64,000 nucleotides of DNA from Bin87 sp965217175 (GTDB taxonomy: Bacteria > Chloroflexota > Dehalococcoidia > Lucifugimonadales > UBA3495), in the NCBI GenBank assembly GCA_965217175.1, contig OZ244251.1, positions 1,178,001 to 1,242,000 on the forward strand, given 5' to 3'. Both the position numbers and the translations under genes were made by a program. Every line of letters begins with the position of its first letter. Positions within the stretch are counted from its first letter, which is position 1. The notes beneath the pieces are model-generated. The model ran no database searches. It saw nothing but the letters and a program-made list of their open reading frames with translations, and had not been told where the DNA came from. Of the stretch, positions 26,793-36,059 are shown in pieces.

Positions 26793-28055
26793 TTGGCCAC
26801 ATTGATCGGCTCCCGCGCGACGGAAACCTTCCAGGCCTTCCGCCGCCGCGATTTCACCCTGGTTTGGGTATCCGCCAACATCGCGATGGTAGGGCGGCAG
26901 ATGGAGGTTATCGCCGTTTCCTGGCTGGTGGTGCAGCTGACCGGCGGCAACGAGGTGCTGGTCAGCCTGGCCGGGGCTGCCGCGCTGGGACTGGCGTTTC
27001 TTTCGGTATTTGCCGGCGCGGTGGTCGACCGGCTGCCGCGGCGTCTTTTGATGGGAACGATGCAGTTCATCGCGGCGGGACTGGCTGTCCTGATGATGGT
27101 GTTGCTGCTGTCGGGCATCCTGAAGGTGTGGATGATCTTCGTGATCGTGATCGGCGGCGGCGCCTTTCGAACCTTCGAACTGCCGGTCTCGAACGCCCTG
27201 ATCATCGACACGGTTCCCCGGGACAGACTGAACAACGCGGTGGCGCTGCTGGGTTTGGGACAGAACCTCACGCAGTTCGTGGGGCCGATTGTGGCAGGAT
27301 TCCTTTACACGCCGCTGACCCCCGCGGGCCTGTACGCCTTGATAGCCACCCTGTATGCCCTGGGCGGAATTTGCGTGCTGATAGTCAGGACGCGGAACAC
27401 CACCATCGGCCACACGACACCGAGGGAAATCCTGATTGGGGTCGCCGCTGGTTTGTCTCACGTGTGGGAGCGCAAGGAACTGTTGATGGCGCTGGTAATC
27501 GCAGCCATGTACAACGTAACCGGTTTCCCGTTTACGACCGCGTTGATGCCAATCATCACGGAAAAAGTCCTGAATGCCGGGCCGGAAGTTTTGGGCCTGC
27601 TCAACGGGTCGATGGGCGCGGGGGCTGTGATCGGCGCGCTGGTGGTTGCCAGCATCGGCAATTTCAGGCGTCAGGGATGGTGGATGGTTTGGGCGGTCAA
27701 CAGCTGGCACGGCTCGATGATCCTGTTCGCCGTGGTGGTGATGACGCTGCCGGGACTGCTGCCCCTGAAACTGGTGATTGTGGCAGCAATGGCGGTAAAA
27801 GTGCTAACGGGCATTGCTCGCGCCTGTTCGCTGCTGCTGGTGATGACGGTTCTGATGGGCAGGTCTGACCCGGAATTTCGAGGACGCATGGGCGGGTTGA
27901 GAGTGTTGTCGATTCAGGCCCACTTCCCGGCCAGCGCCCTCAACGGCTGGATGGCGCGGGAGATCGGAGCGCCCATGACCGCACTGACGCTTGGGGTCGC
28001 CGGAATTGCCGCCGTGTTGCTGTGCCTCCTGTCCCGCCGCCTCCGCGAAGCCTGA
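26793..28055 (+). CDS. Major facilitator superfamily transporter
   Basis: A 420-residue integral membrane protein with about twelve hydrophobic segments and a cytoplasmic-loop motif (DRLPRRL) between helices 2 and 3. It resembles the MFS_3/enterobactin-exporter-like group, so efflux is plausible. The start is assigned to TTG 26793, because AGGAG at 26781-26785 lies seven bases upstream and the conserved N-terminus (FQAFRRRDFTLVW) begins soon after. The longer frame from 26517 overlaps the divergent LLM gene and was rejected. Confidence 0.85.
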   Translation: MATLIGSRATETFQAFRRRDFTLVWVSANIAMVGRQMEVIAVSWLVVQLTGGNEVLVSLAGAAALGLAFLSVFAGAVVDRLPRRLLMGTMQFIAAGLAVLMMVLLLSGILKVWMIFVIVIGGGAFRTFELPVSNALIIDTVPRDRLNNAVALLGLGQNLTQFVGPIVAGFLYTPLTPAGLYALIATLYALGGICVLIVRTRNTTIGHTTPREILIGVAAGLSHVWERKELLMALVIAAMYNVTGFPFTTALMPIITEKVLNAGPEVLGLLNGSMGAGAVIGALVVASIGNFRRQGWWMVWAVNSWHGSMILFAVVVMTLPGLLPLKLVIVAAMAVKVLTGIARACSLLLVMTVLMGRSDPEFRGRMGGLRVLSIQAHFPASALNGWMAREIGAPMTALTLGVAGIAAVLLCLLSRRLREA

Positions 28056-28160
28056 TGCCAGATGGTATCTTGCGCCGGGATTCGGCATAATGTGGCCGAA
28101 CTGTGACGACGACGCGAACGGATAAGTTGCGCCAACACCGCCAGAACCGAGGAGACAACA

Positions 28161-29096
28161 ATGACTACACCGACGATTCCAACCGAACAGGAAGTATTGG
28201 GCTGGTTCGATTCGCTGAGCAACTGGGGTCGCTGGGGCGACGATGATGAACTGGGCACGCTGAACCTCATTACCGACGCCAAACGGAAGCAGGCGGCCGG
28301 GTTGGTATCGGAGGGGATTACGGTAACCTGCTCCCGCCTGCTGGTGCCTGAAATCGCCCCCGACGTTACCAGCATCCCGCCGTTGCACTACATGGTCAAC
28401 ACCGGAGAGACTGCCCCGTCGGAAGGCGGCGGCGGCTCCAGCGATTTCCTGGGGGTGTCTTACCACGGATTGACGATTACGCACCTGGACAGCCTTTGCC
28501 ATCAGTTCTGGAACGGCAAGATGTACAACGGCAAGGCAGCCAGCCTGGTCACCTCGGCGGAAAAAGCCACCGCGGGAGCCATCGACAACGCGAAGAATGG
28601 CGTCATCACTCGCGGCGTTTTGCTGGATATTGCCGCCGTCAAGGGCAAGGACTGGCTGGATGCCGGTGAGCCGGTATTTACCGCTGACCTGGAGGCTGCC
28701 GAGGAAGCGCAGGGCGTGCGCGTTACCGAGGGCGACGCGCTGTTGATCCGGCTCGGCTGGTACAAACGCCGGCAGGAGGTCGGGGCGCCGTCCGCCGCTG
28801 AAGGCCGGCCCGGTCTGCACGCCGAGACGCTGCCGTGGCTGCGCGAGCGCGGCGTATCCATTGGCGCATGTGACGCCTCCTGGGACGTTGCGCCCAGTGA
28901 GTACCCATACGTGGGGCTGCCCATCCACAAGGTTGGAATTGTTGGCATGGGGTTGTGGCTGATCGATGCCGCCAACTTCGACGAACTGGCGCCGATCTGC
29001 CGCCGACTGAATCGGTGGGAGTTCATGTTCACGGTAGCCCCCCTTCGCTGGCATAACGCCACCGGCTCCCCGGTGAACCCGTTGGCCACGTTCTGA
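28161..29096 (+). CDS. Cyclase-family hydrolase (kynurenine formamidase-like)
   Basis: A 311-residue metal-dependent hydrolase of the cyclase superfamily. The signature THLDSLCHQFW (HxDxxxH) is present, with a further metal-binding region at IGACDASWDVAP. Family members hydrolyse N-formylkynurenine, isatin or cyclic amides. AGGAGACAACA precedes the ATG. Adjacent CaiB genes and the MFS gene place it in a catabolic cluster, but the substrate is not identifiable. Confidence 0.88.
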   Translation: MTTPTIPTEQEVLGWFDSLSNWGRWGDDDELGTLNLITDAKRKQAAGLVSEGITVTCSRLLVPEIAPDVTSIPPLHYMVNTGETAPSEGGGGSSDFLGVSYHGLTITHLDSLCHQFWNGKMYNGKAASLVTSAEKATAGAIDNAKNGVITRGVLLDIAAVKGKDWLDAGEPVFTADLEAAEEAQGVRVTEGDALLIRLGWYKRRQEVGAPSAAEGRPGLHAETLPWLRERGVSIGACDASWDVAPSEYPYVGLPIHKVGIVGMGLWLIDAANFDELAPICRRLNRWEFMFTVAPLRWHNATGSPVNPLATF

Positions 29097-29121
29097 GTAA
29101 ACCGGATGCCCCTCGCCAAAA

Positions 29122-29143
29122 CCCCTCTCCCCAGTGAGAGGGG
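29122..29143 (+). terminator. Hairpin after cyclase gene (dispersed-repeat type)
   Basis: An 8-bp stem (CCCCTCTC 29122-29129, GAGAGGGG 29136-29143) with a 6-base loop. No T-run follows, so it may be a repeat element with some terminator activity rather than a classical terminator. Confidence 0.4.
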
Positions 29144-29217
29144 CCGGCGAGTTACGCTGGTGGAATCCCTTTCCAGTCAAACGAGAAAACTGGCGTTAGG
29201 GTGATTCCCTCAACAAT

Positions 29218-30492
29218 ATGATCGACCCGACTGACAACACCTACCCCGGCCTGCTGGCGCCCTACCGGGTGCTGGACCTTACCGACAGCCGGGGTCTGCT
29301 CTGCGGCAAGATGCTGGCCGACATGGGCGCAGACGTGGTGCAGGTGGAGCCACCCTCCGGCAGCGACGGGCGACGCATCGGGCCGTTCTACAAGGACGAA
29401 CCGGGCGTGGAGCGCAGTCTGTTCTGGTGGGCATCGTGCGCCAACAAACGCGGGGTGACACTGGATTGCTCCACTGCCGACGGTGGCGCCCTGTTGCGTC
29501 GTTTGATCGCCGATGCCGACTTCCTCATCGAGTCGTTTGACCCGGGGTTTATGGCCGCCAATGGACTCGCCTACGCTGATTTGCAGGCGATCAATCCCAG
29601 GCTGGTGATGGTGTCCATCACCGCCTTCGGGCAGGATGGGCCATACGCCGATTATGTCGCATCGGACATTGTGGGTATGGCGCTGGGTGGATTCATGCAC
29701 CTGACCGGCGACGGCGACCGCCCTCCGCTGCGGGTGAGCATGCCCCAGTTTTACCAGCACGGGAGCGCTGCGGGGGCGGCCGGCGCCATGATCGCTCACA
29801 CCCACCGCGCCCTCACCGGTGAGGGTCAACACGTGGATGTGTCCTGCCAGCAGGCGGTGGCCCGCACTCTGGCCCACGCTCCCCAGTATTGGGACCTGGA
29901 GGGCATCGTACTGAGACGCATGGGTGCGTACCGCGAGTCGGCGGGCGGCACCTTCACGCGCATCAACTGGCCCTGCAAGGATGGATTCGTCAATTTCCAG
30001 CCCGGTGGCGGCACGGCGGGATCAGCGCGGAGCGTGCGTTCGCTACTGGCGTGGATGGATGAGGAAGGCATGGGCAGCGCCGCCCTGGATGCGGTCAACT
30101 GGGAAGAGCTGGGCTACGGCACGGCTCGTGCCGAGATAATGGAGCAGACCGTGGATGCCGTGGCTCCTTTCTTTATGACGCACACCCGCAACGAGTTGGC
30201 CGACGGCGCACTGGAGCGACGCATCCTGCTGTTCCCGGTTGCTACCCCGGGAGACATTCTGGAGCACCGCCAACTGGAGGCCCGCGGATATTACGATCAC
30301 ATCGAACACCCGGATATTGGCGAGACGGTTACCTATCCTGGTCACTTCGTCAAAGACCTCACCGACCCGGCTCGTGTCGGCATACGCCGACCTCCACCCC
30401 GCGTCGGTGAGCACAACCGGGAAATCTATTGCGGGGAGCTGGGATTGCGGGATGCGGACCTCGCCCGCCTCACCGAGCTTGGAGCGATCTGA
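29218..30492 (+). CDS. CaiB/BaiF-family CoA transferase
   Basis: A 424-residue family III CoA transferase. Such enzymes move CoA between acyl groups through an aspartyl-CoA thioester. The N-terminus (YRVLDLTDSRGLLCGKMLADMGADVV context) and the SDIVGMALGGFMHLTG region, where the catalytic Asp is expected, are present. Its TGA is directly followed by the ATG of a second CaiB gene, so the two are certainly co-transcribed and may form a heteromer. Confidence 0.88.
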   Translation: MIDPTDNTYPGLLAPYRVLDLTDSRGLLCGKMLADMGADVVQVEPPSGSDGRRIGPFYKDEPGVERSLFWWASCANKRGVTLDCSTADGGALLRRLIADADFLIESFDPGFMAANGLAYADLQAINPRLVMVSITAFGQDGPYADYVASDIVGMALGGFMHLTGDGDRPPLRVSMPQFYQHGSAAGAAGAMIAHTHRALTGEGQHVDVSCQQAVARTLAHAPQYWDLEGIVLRRMGAYRESAGGTFTRINWPCKDGFVNFQPGGGTAGSARSVRSLLAWMDEEGMGSAALDAVNWEELGYGTARAEIMEQTVDAVAPFFMTHTRNELADGALERRILLFPVATPGDILEHRQLEARGYYDHIEHPDIGETVTYPGHFVKDLTDPARVGIRRPPPRVGEHNREIYCGELGLRDADLARLTELGAI

Positions 30493-31728
30493 ATGGTCAC
30501 GTTGCCGCTGGAAGGACTGAAGGTGTTGGACTTCTGCTGGGTTGCCGTGGGTCCGATGACCACCAAATACCTGGCCGAGTACGGCGCCACCGTGCTGCGC
30601 GTGGAGTCGAACAAGCGCCCCGAAACACTGCGACGCGCCGGACCATTTGCCGGCGGTCAATCCGGTATCAACCGGTCTGGATATTTCGCGAATTACAACG
30701 CTAACAAGTATGGCCTGTCCATCGACATGGGTCACCCCAGGGCGCCGGAGCTGATCCTGCGGATTGCACGATGGGCCGACGTGATTACCGAGAACTTTAC
30801 GCCGGGCACCCTGGAGCGCTGGGGGTTGAGTTACGAGCAGTTGAGCGAAGTGAACCCGGGGGTTGTGCTGTTCAGCGCGTCCATGCTGGGGCGCGGCGGC
30901 CCCATGCAGACGCAGCCCGGTTTCGGCGCCGTGCTGTCGTCCTTGGCCGGTTACACCAATATCATCGGCTGGCCCGACCGCGGCCCGGTGAATCCCTACG
31001 GTGCGTACACCGATTTTGTTTGCCCCAAGTTCGCCATCGCCGCGATTCTTGCCGCCGTAGACCGGCAGCGGCGCACCGGACAGGGCACGCACCTGGACAT
31101 GTCTCAACTGGAGGCCAGCCTGCATTTTGGCGGTTCCATGCTGCTTGATCGCGGCGTGAACGGACGGGACCCGGAACTGGTGGGCAACCGTCATCCGGCT
31201 GCTTCGCCTCATGGGGCCTACCCCTGCATTCCGGATGACGGCGGGGAGACGGAACGCTGGATTGCCGTGGCCGTGTTCACCGATCAGCAATGGGCGGCGC
31301 TGCGCGATGAGATGACGGCCGACGGGTTCGCCGACGCAGCATCCGGCGAGTTTCGTACTTTTCGCGTTCGTAAGGCCCATGAGGACAAGCTGGAGGAGTT
31401 GGTGGCAAGGTGGACGTCCACGCAGGAACGACACGCCCTGATGCGCCGTTTGCAGGCGGCGGGCGTGCCCGCCGGTGTGGTGAATGACACCCACGACCTG
31501 TTCGACGACCCCCAACTGCAACACCGCAATCATTTCACGTGGCTGGACCACCCCGAGATGGGTTCTTACGCCACCGACTACAGCGAGATGGCATTGTCGG
31601 CTACCCCGGGTCGGCTCGATAGGGCGGCGCCGCTGCTGGGACAGGACACGGAGCACGGCCTGGTGCAGATCGTCGGACTGACCGCGGCCGAATACCGGTC
31701 TCTGGCCGATGATGGCGTGCTGGATTAA
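30493..31728 (+). CDS. CaiB/BaiF-family CoA transferase (second of a tandem pair)
   Basis: A 411-residue family III CoA transferase with the typical N-terminus GLKVLDFCWVAVGP and a likely catalytic Asp in GAYTDF. Zero spacing from the preceding CaiB gene. The two are diverged, so they are probably subunits of one heteromeric enzyme, as in succinyl-CoA:benzylsuccinate-type CoA transferases, rather than a recent duplication. Substrate acid unknown. Confidence 0.88.
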   Translation: MVTLPLEGLKVLDFCWVAVGPMTTKYLAEYGATVLRVESNKRPETLRRAGPFAGGQSGINRSGYFANYNANKYGLSIDMGHPRAPELILRIARWADVITENFTPGTLERWGLSYEQLSEVNPGVVLFSASMLGRGGPMQTQPGFGAVLSSLAGYTNIIGWPDRGPVNPYGAYTDFVCPKFAIAAILAAVDRQRRTGQGTHLDMSQLEASLHFGGSMLLDRGVNGRDPELVGNRHPAASPHGAYPCIPDDGGETERWIAVAVFTDQQWAALRDEMTADGFADAASGEFRTFRVRKAHEDKLEELVARWTSTQERHALMRRLQAAGVPAGVVNDTHDLFDDPQLQHRNHFTWLDHPEMGSYATDYSEMALSATPGRLDRAAPLLGQDTEHGLVQIVGLTAAEYRSLADDGVLD

Positions 31729-31795
31729 CCGCCGACACATCCCCGGCCCGGCTCTGAGCCTCCATAAAACAACTGGACGACAGGGACAGGATGAT

Positions 31796-31951
31796 CCTTC
31801 GACGGGTTCAGGATGAGCGGCCCGGTTTGGCCGGCCGGGATTGCCACGTCGCGGGGCTCCTCGCAATGATTGGGGTCCTTCGACAGGCTCAGGACGAACG
31901 GGGGCCGAGGGCAGCGAGATTGCCACGTCGCTACGTTCTTCGCAATGACAG
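31796..31951. repeat. Cluster of dispersed intergenic repeats
   Basis: Two copies of a CCTTCGACxGGxTCAGGA element (31796-31820, 31877-31902) alternate with two inverted repeats of the ATTGCCACGTCG...CGCAATGA type (31839-31871, 31918-31951). All lie in the 576-bp gap 31729-32304, in which I see no gene. Confidence 0.75.
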
Positions 31952-32047
31952 TAGTGTGCGATCGTTCGGCGGGCGCATTATGAATTTCACTTGCGTGGCT
32001 TCGGCGCACTTCGGAACACAGAAAGCACGATTGAGTTGGATTTCGGA

Positions 32048-32168
32048 CGGTCTCAAATCCTTTCGGACACTGGATTCCCGCCAGCGCGGGAAAGACGGGG
32101 TGCGTGGGTACGCACCTTCGGTCTCAAATCCTTTCGGACACTGGATTCCCGCCAGCGCGGGAAAGACG
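32048..32168. repeat. Perfect 50-bp direct repeat pair
   Basis: 32048-32097 and 32119-32168 are identical over 50 bases, separated by 21 bp. Each copy contains the inverted motif ATTCCCGCCAGCGCGGGAA. They lie just upstream of the P450 gene. Confidence 0.85.
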
Positions 32169-32304
32169 AGTGCAATAGAATCAAGATGCGATTGCTCTAC
32201 GGGAAACATCCCCAGCGTTGACATCCGCCAGCGCGTGCGTCTACATTGGCTGAAAACCCAGGCTGAAAACCTACCCGTTGAAATTGCGTGCGAGGCTTAT
32301 AAAG

Positions 32305-33534
32305 ATGCTTAAGGACCGTATCCACGACGAGTTGCTATCCCCTGAGATTCTGCGGAATCCGTATCCGTACTACGCTTTGCTTCGCGAGGAAGCGCCGGTG
32401 TACTGGAATTCCAAATTCGATACGTGGGTGGTAACTTCCTACGAGGCAGTGGTGTGGACGCTGCGTCACCAGGAATATTTTTCTTCGGAGGTGTTCCTGC
32501 GCGACGACAATCCGCCCAGCCCGCCGATTTCCGAAGAAGATTTCTCCAAGTACAAATACAACCTGGACTACATGAACAACTGGTTCATCCGGCGGGACCG
32601 ACCGGATCACCTGAGGATGCGCAAAACCGTGCATCCGGTGTTCAATCCCAAGTACATTGACAACCGCTTTCGCGCTATGGTGCAGGGCATCGTGCAGGAT
32701 TTGCTCAAGGACTTCGATCCGGAGAGCGGGTCAATGGACGTTCTGAGGGATTTCGCCAACGCCATGCCGGTGCTGGTCATCGCCAGTTGGTTGGGGATGC
32801 CGGCCGATGATCGGGAGTTCATTCGCACACTTTCGCGGCAACTGTTGTCCGTCGATCAGGAAACACCAGACCGGCACACCCGCGTTCACCACGCGATTAC
32901 CACCCTCAATGACTACGTGAATCCCCTGGTGGAACGCCGCGTGAGCGAGCCGTCGGACGACCTGCTTTCGGTGCTGGCCATCGGCGAGCGTGAGGGTGAG
33001 CTAACTCGCGAGGAAGTTTTGGGCAACACCCTTTTGCTGCTAATCGCCGGGCACCAGACGACGATTAACCTGGTGGGCAACGGCGCCATGGCGCTGATGC
33101 GCAATCCGGAGCAGTGGAACATGCTCAAAGAGGACGATACCCTGCTGGTGCGGGCCACCGAAGAGTTGTTGCGGTATGACTCTCCGGTAAAGCGCGCCCC
33201 GCGCATTGCGCTGGAGGACATAGAGCTGGCGGGGCAGAAGATTCGCGAGGGCGAAAAGGTGATGGCAATCATCAATGCAGCCAACCGGGACCCGATGGCG
33301 TTCGAGCACCCGGAGGATCTGGACATCACCCGCTACCCGAATCCCCATGTGGCCTTTGGCGGCGGCATCCACCATTGCCTGGGCGCCAACTTGGCCCGGC
33401 TGGAGGGTCAGGAGGCGTTTCGCGCCCTGACTCAAAAGTTCCCGCCGCTGCGTTTCGCCACCGATCCCAACGAGCTGGAGTACCAGGACCTGCTGAATAT
33501 CCGCGGTGTGGTGAGCCTGCCCGCAGAGTGGTAA
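32305..33534 (+). CDS. Cytochrome P450
   Basis: A 409-residue soluble bacterial P450 monooxygenase. The oxygen-binding I-helix motif is AGHQTT, the ExxR motif lies in TEELLRYDSPV, and the heme-ligand loop is FGGGIHHCLGANLAR with the axial Cys358. It hydroxylates an unknown substrate and needs ferredoxin or a similar partner, none of which is adjacent. ATG 32305 is chosen over a TTG nine codons earlier. The region upstream is repeat-rich. Confidence 0.92.
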   Translation: MLKDRIHDELLSPEILRNPYPYYALLREEAPVYWNSKFDTWVVTSYEAVVWTLRHQEYFSSEVFLRDDNPPSPPISEEDFSKYKYNLDYMNNWFIRRDRPDHLRMRKTVHPVFNPKYIDNRFRAMVQGIVQDLLKDFDPESGSMDVLRDFANAMPVLVIASWLGMPADDREFIRTLSRQLLSVDQETPDRHTRVHHAITTLNDYVNPLVERRVSEPSDDLLSVLAIGEREGELTREEVLGNTLLLLIAGHQTTINLVGNGAMALMRNPEQWNMLKEDDTLLVRATEELLRYDSPVKRAPRIALEDIELAGQKIREGEKVMAIINAANRDPMAFEHPEDLDITRYPNPHVAFGGGIHHCLGANLARLEGQEAFRALTQKFPPLRFATDPNELEYQDLLNIRGVVSLPAEW

Positions 33535-33559
33535 CAGCCCAAACCGAGCGCAGGGCAAT

Positions 33560-33593
33560 AAAGAAGGGGCGACACCAACGTCGCCCCTTCTTT
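33560..33593. terminator. Bidirectional hairpin terminator
   Basis: A perfect 13-bp stem (33560-33572 with 33581-33593) and 8-base loop, flanked by A-rich and T-rich ends. It sits between the convergent P450 gene and the OmpR-like regulator and could stop transcription from both sides. Confidence 0.75.
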
Positions 33594-33672
33594 GTTGCAT
33601 GATCCACATTATTGCTTGACCGACATTGCGTGCCCAACGTGATTGGACAGCCGCCCGGGCTCGCAATTACGA

Positions 33673-34356
33673 CTATGGCTCCATCATTCCGTATCCGACG
33701 TTTTTGACGGTGCGGAAGTAGGCAGTGCCGCTGGTTTCCAGTTTGTAGCGCAACCGGCGGATATGCACGTCAACGGTGCGGGTGCCGCCAATGTTCTCCA
33801 CGCCCCAGACGTTGGCCAGCAATTGATCGCGGGTAAAGACGCGGCCCACGTTCACCATCAGGAACTGCAACAGTTGAAACTCCAGCCAGGCCAGATCCAC
33901 TGCCCGGCCGTTGGAGGTGACTTGGTACGTGGAAGGATTTACGGTGATCGTACCCACACGGATCAAATCTGCTGCGTTGGCTCCGTTATATTTCTGAGCC
34001 AGACGCAGGATGCGTTTGATCAATTCGGTGGCGGCACAGGGCACGGTGACGAAATCGTCGGAATCCTGGTACAGGTCGGGAGCGTCAAGGTCTTCATCGG
34101 AGACGCACCGGAGAACGGGCGGCGCTTCGTCGTCGTGTCCGAGGTTCGCTTCGTCCACATCCGGGGCCAGCAGAACTACACTGGGGAAGTCGCCGTCGTA
34201 ATCGCCGACGGCATCAACGTTGGGTTCGGGTCCCAGTAGCTCTATGTAGCCGGTGTCGGTAAGAGCGGCCAGGGTGCCGTTCATCAGTTCCCATCCGCGT
34301 CCCAACAGGAGAACGCGAGTAGGTGGAGGCGGTTGAGGATTTGGTGATCTGACCAT
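33673..34356 (-). CDS. OmpR-type winged-helix regulator with degenerate receiver
   Basis: 227 residues. The C-terminal OmpR/PhoB winged helix is canonical (FTRDQLLANVWG, RTVDVHIRRLRYKLE, FRTVKNVGYG). The N-terminal receiver-like part (residues about 13-115) lacks an evident phospho-acceptor Asp in the usual strand context (VVLLAPD) and is acidic and short, so it is probably a pseudo-receiver. No histidine kinase is adjacent. It is divergent from the ATP-grasp operon and may control it. ATG 34356 is used; a TTG four codons upstream is an alternative. Confidence 0.8.
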   Translation of the reverse strand: MVRSPNPQPPPPTRVLLLGRGWELMNGTLAALTDTGYIELLGPEPNVDAVGDYDGDFPSVVLLAPDVDEANLGHDDEAPPVLRCVSDEDLDAPDLYQDSDDFVTVPCAATELIKRILRLAQKYNGANAADLIRVGTITVNPSTYQVTSNGRAVDLAWLEFQLLQFLMVNVGRVFTRDQLLANVWGVENIGGTRTVDVHIRRLRYKLETSGTAYFRTVKNVGYGMMEP

Positions 34357-34670
34357 GTGGGTTATCAATAGGGGCCTTTTATCCTGATCCTATATTGCCG
34401 TCAATGCGTTAACGGGGGATTACGAACCGGTTACGCTTTTGTTACAAACGTCGGGAAACTGACTAGGGCATTAGGTATCGGGCTGCCTGCCGGCATTGCT
34501 ACCTGCCGGCATTGCTACCTGCCAGCATTGCTACCGGCCGGCGTGACGCGACCAGCGATATGATGACCAACGATATCACGACGCAATCAACTTGTTACAA
34601 ATACTTAACGCCGCCGCAATATTCGTATGCGAAGTTGGACTTCCTCCGGCAAAGTCTGGACAAGGGATGA
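34357..34670. repeat. Divergent intergenic region with 16-bp tandem repeats
   Basis: Three 16-bp units of CTGCCGGCATTGCTAC (34487-34534; the third has one change) lie in the 314-bp gap between the regulator and the ATP-grasp gene. They could be operator-like sites or simple tandem duplication. No gene is seen. Confidence 0.7.
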
Positions 34671-36059
34671 ATGAATGATATGTTGACCGATTCTGTTTCG
34701 ATAAACCACGCGCTTTGCGAATGCATCAATCCCGATGGATCCGTCAAATCGGTGTACCAGAAATTGATGGCAAGCCTGGGAAGCCTGGGTGTACCCGAAT
34801 TGCAGAATCGGTGGCGGCGGGCCAAGGACAGTTCGGCCCTGGACGCGTTAACGTTTTTGCTGGACCCCAAGGAGTTTCGAACGGTTCCCACCGACTGGAT
34901 TCCGCGGCTGATACCCGCCGAGGACTGGGATACGATATCGCGCGGCGTGGCGTAGCGACTCAAGGCCATCAACCGGTTTTTGATGGATCTGTATTGTGGC
35001 CAACAGAACATAGTTCCCGCGGACGTAATGTTCTCATGCCAGTACTACAATCCCGACCTGCAGGATTTCCGGCCGCCGCGCGACGTGTTCGTTCACGTTT
35101 ACGGCATCGATCTGGTGCACATGGGAGAGGGACGGTACGTGATCCTGGAGGACAACCTGCGCATCCCATCCGGTATCACTTACCAGATGAAAACCACTGA
35201 GACGGCCCGGAGCGTGATGCCGGAATTGTCGGCCGGATATGACATTATTCCGTACGACATCAGGGCCGCATACCAGGAGATGTTCGTTTCCCTGTGCGAC
35301 AAGGATTCGCCCAATTGTGTGCTGCTTACCGATAGCAAATACGGGGCTGCGTTCTTTGAGCACCGTTACCTGTCCGAGCTTTTCAGCATACCCCTGGTGG
35401 AAGGTTCTGACCTGTACATTGGCCCGGACGGACACGTTTGGGCGCGGGCGATGGGCGGCGACTTTCAGGTCGATCTGATCTACCGGCGGGTGGAAGACCT
35501 GGAGCTTTTCGTGCCGGGCCTGACCGAAGCCTATCTGAACCACAAAGTGGTGCTGGTGAACGCTTTGGGCACCGGCGCCTGTGATGATAAGCTGGTGTTC
35601 CTGTGGGTGCAGGACATGATCAAGGGGTATCTGGGTGAAACTCCGATCCTGGAGCAGGCGGTTAGCTACGACCTGCGATCTGCCGAAAACCGACAGTACG
35701 TCCTACAAAACCTGGAGAGGCTCGTTCTGAAAACGCGGCAGGGTTACGGCGGTTTGGGGGTGTTCATCATGCCCGATCTTGGCCTGATGTATCGCAACCG
35801 GCTGGCGCAGCAACTCATCGAACAGCCCCAGGTGTTTATTGCCCAGGAAACGCTGGACTTCTCGCGACACCTGGTGTTTGATGACGCCGTGGCAGAGTTG
35901 CAGGAGCGCTATATAGATCTGCGCGTCTTCGCCATTCAGAACGGAAATGGCGAGGTAACGGTGTTCCCGGGCGGCCTGACCAGGGTTTCTGATTCATCGG
36001 GCCGGATCACCAACAACTCTTCAGGTGGGGCATGCAAGCCGACTTGGGTAGTCCGGTAA
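34671..36059 (+). pseudogene. Circularly permuted ATP-grasp protein with in-frame amber codon
   Basis: One 463-codon frame interrupted only by TAG at 34953-34955 (codon 95). The protein before it (TDWIPRLIPAEDW...ISRGVA) and after it (RLKAINRFLMDLY...) continues the CP_ATPgrasp_2 (DUF404/407) family without shift; the stop replaces the conserved Gln of the GL-x-QR motif. Downstream motifs are intact, including VILEDNLRIPSG and the C-terminal FPGGLTRV. These proteins are predicted peptide or amide ligases acting with alpha-E and transglutaminase partners. Either a recent pseudogene, a read-through gene or a sequence error. A start with AAGGGATGA supports 34671. Confidence 0.8.

Noticed and set aside
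34980..36059. Independent gene starting at 34980
   Set aside because: Family similarity continues in the same frame upstream across the TAG, so it is the rest of one ATP-grasp gene.
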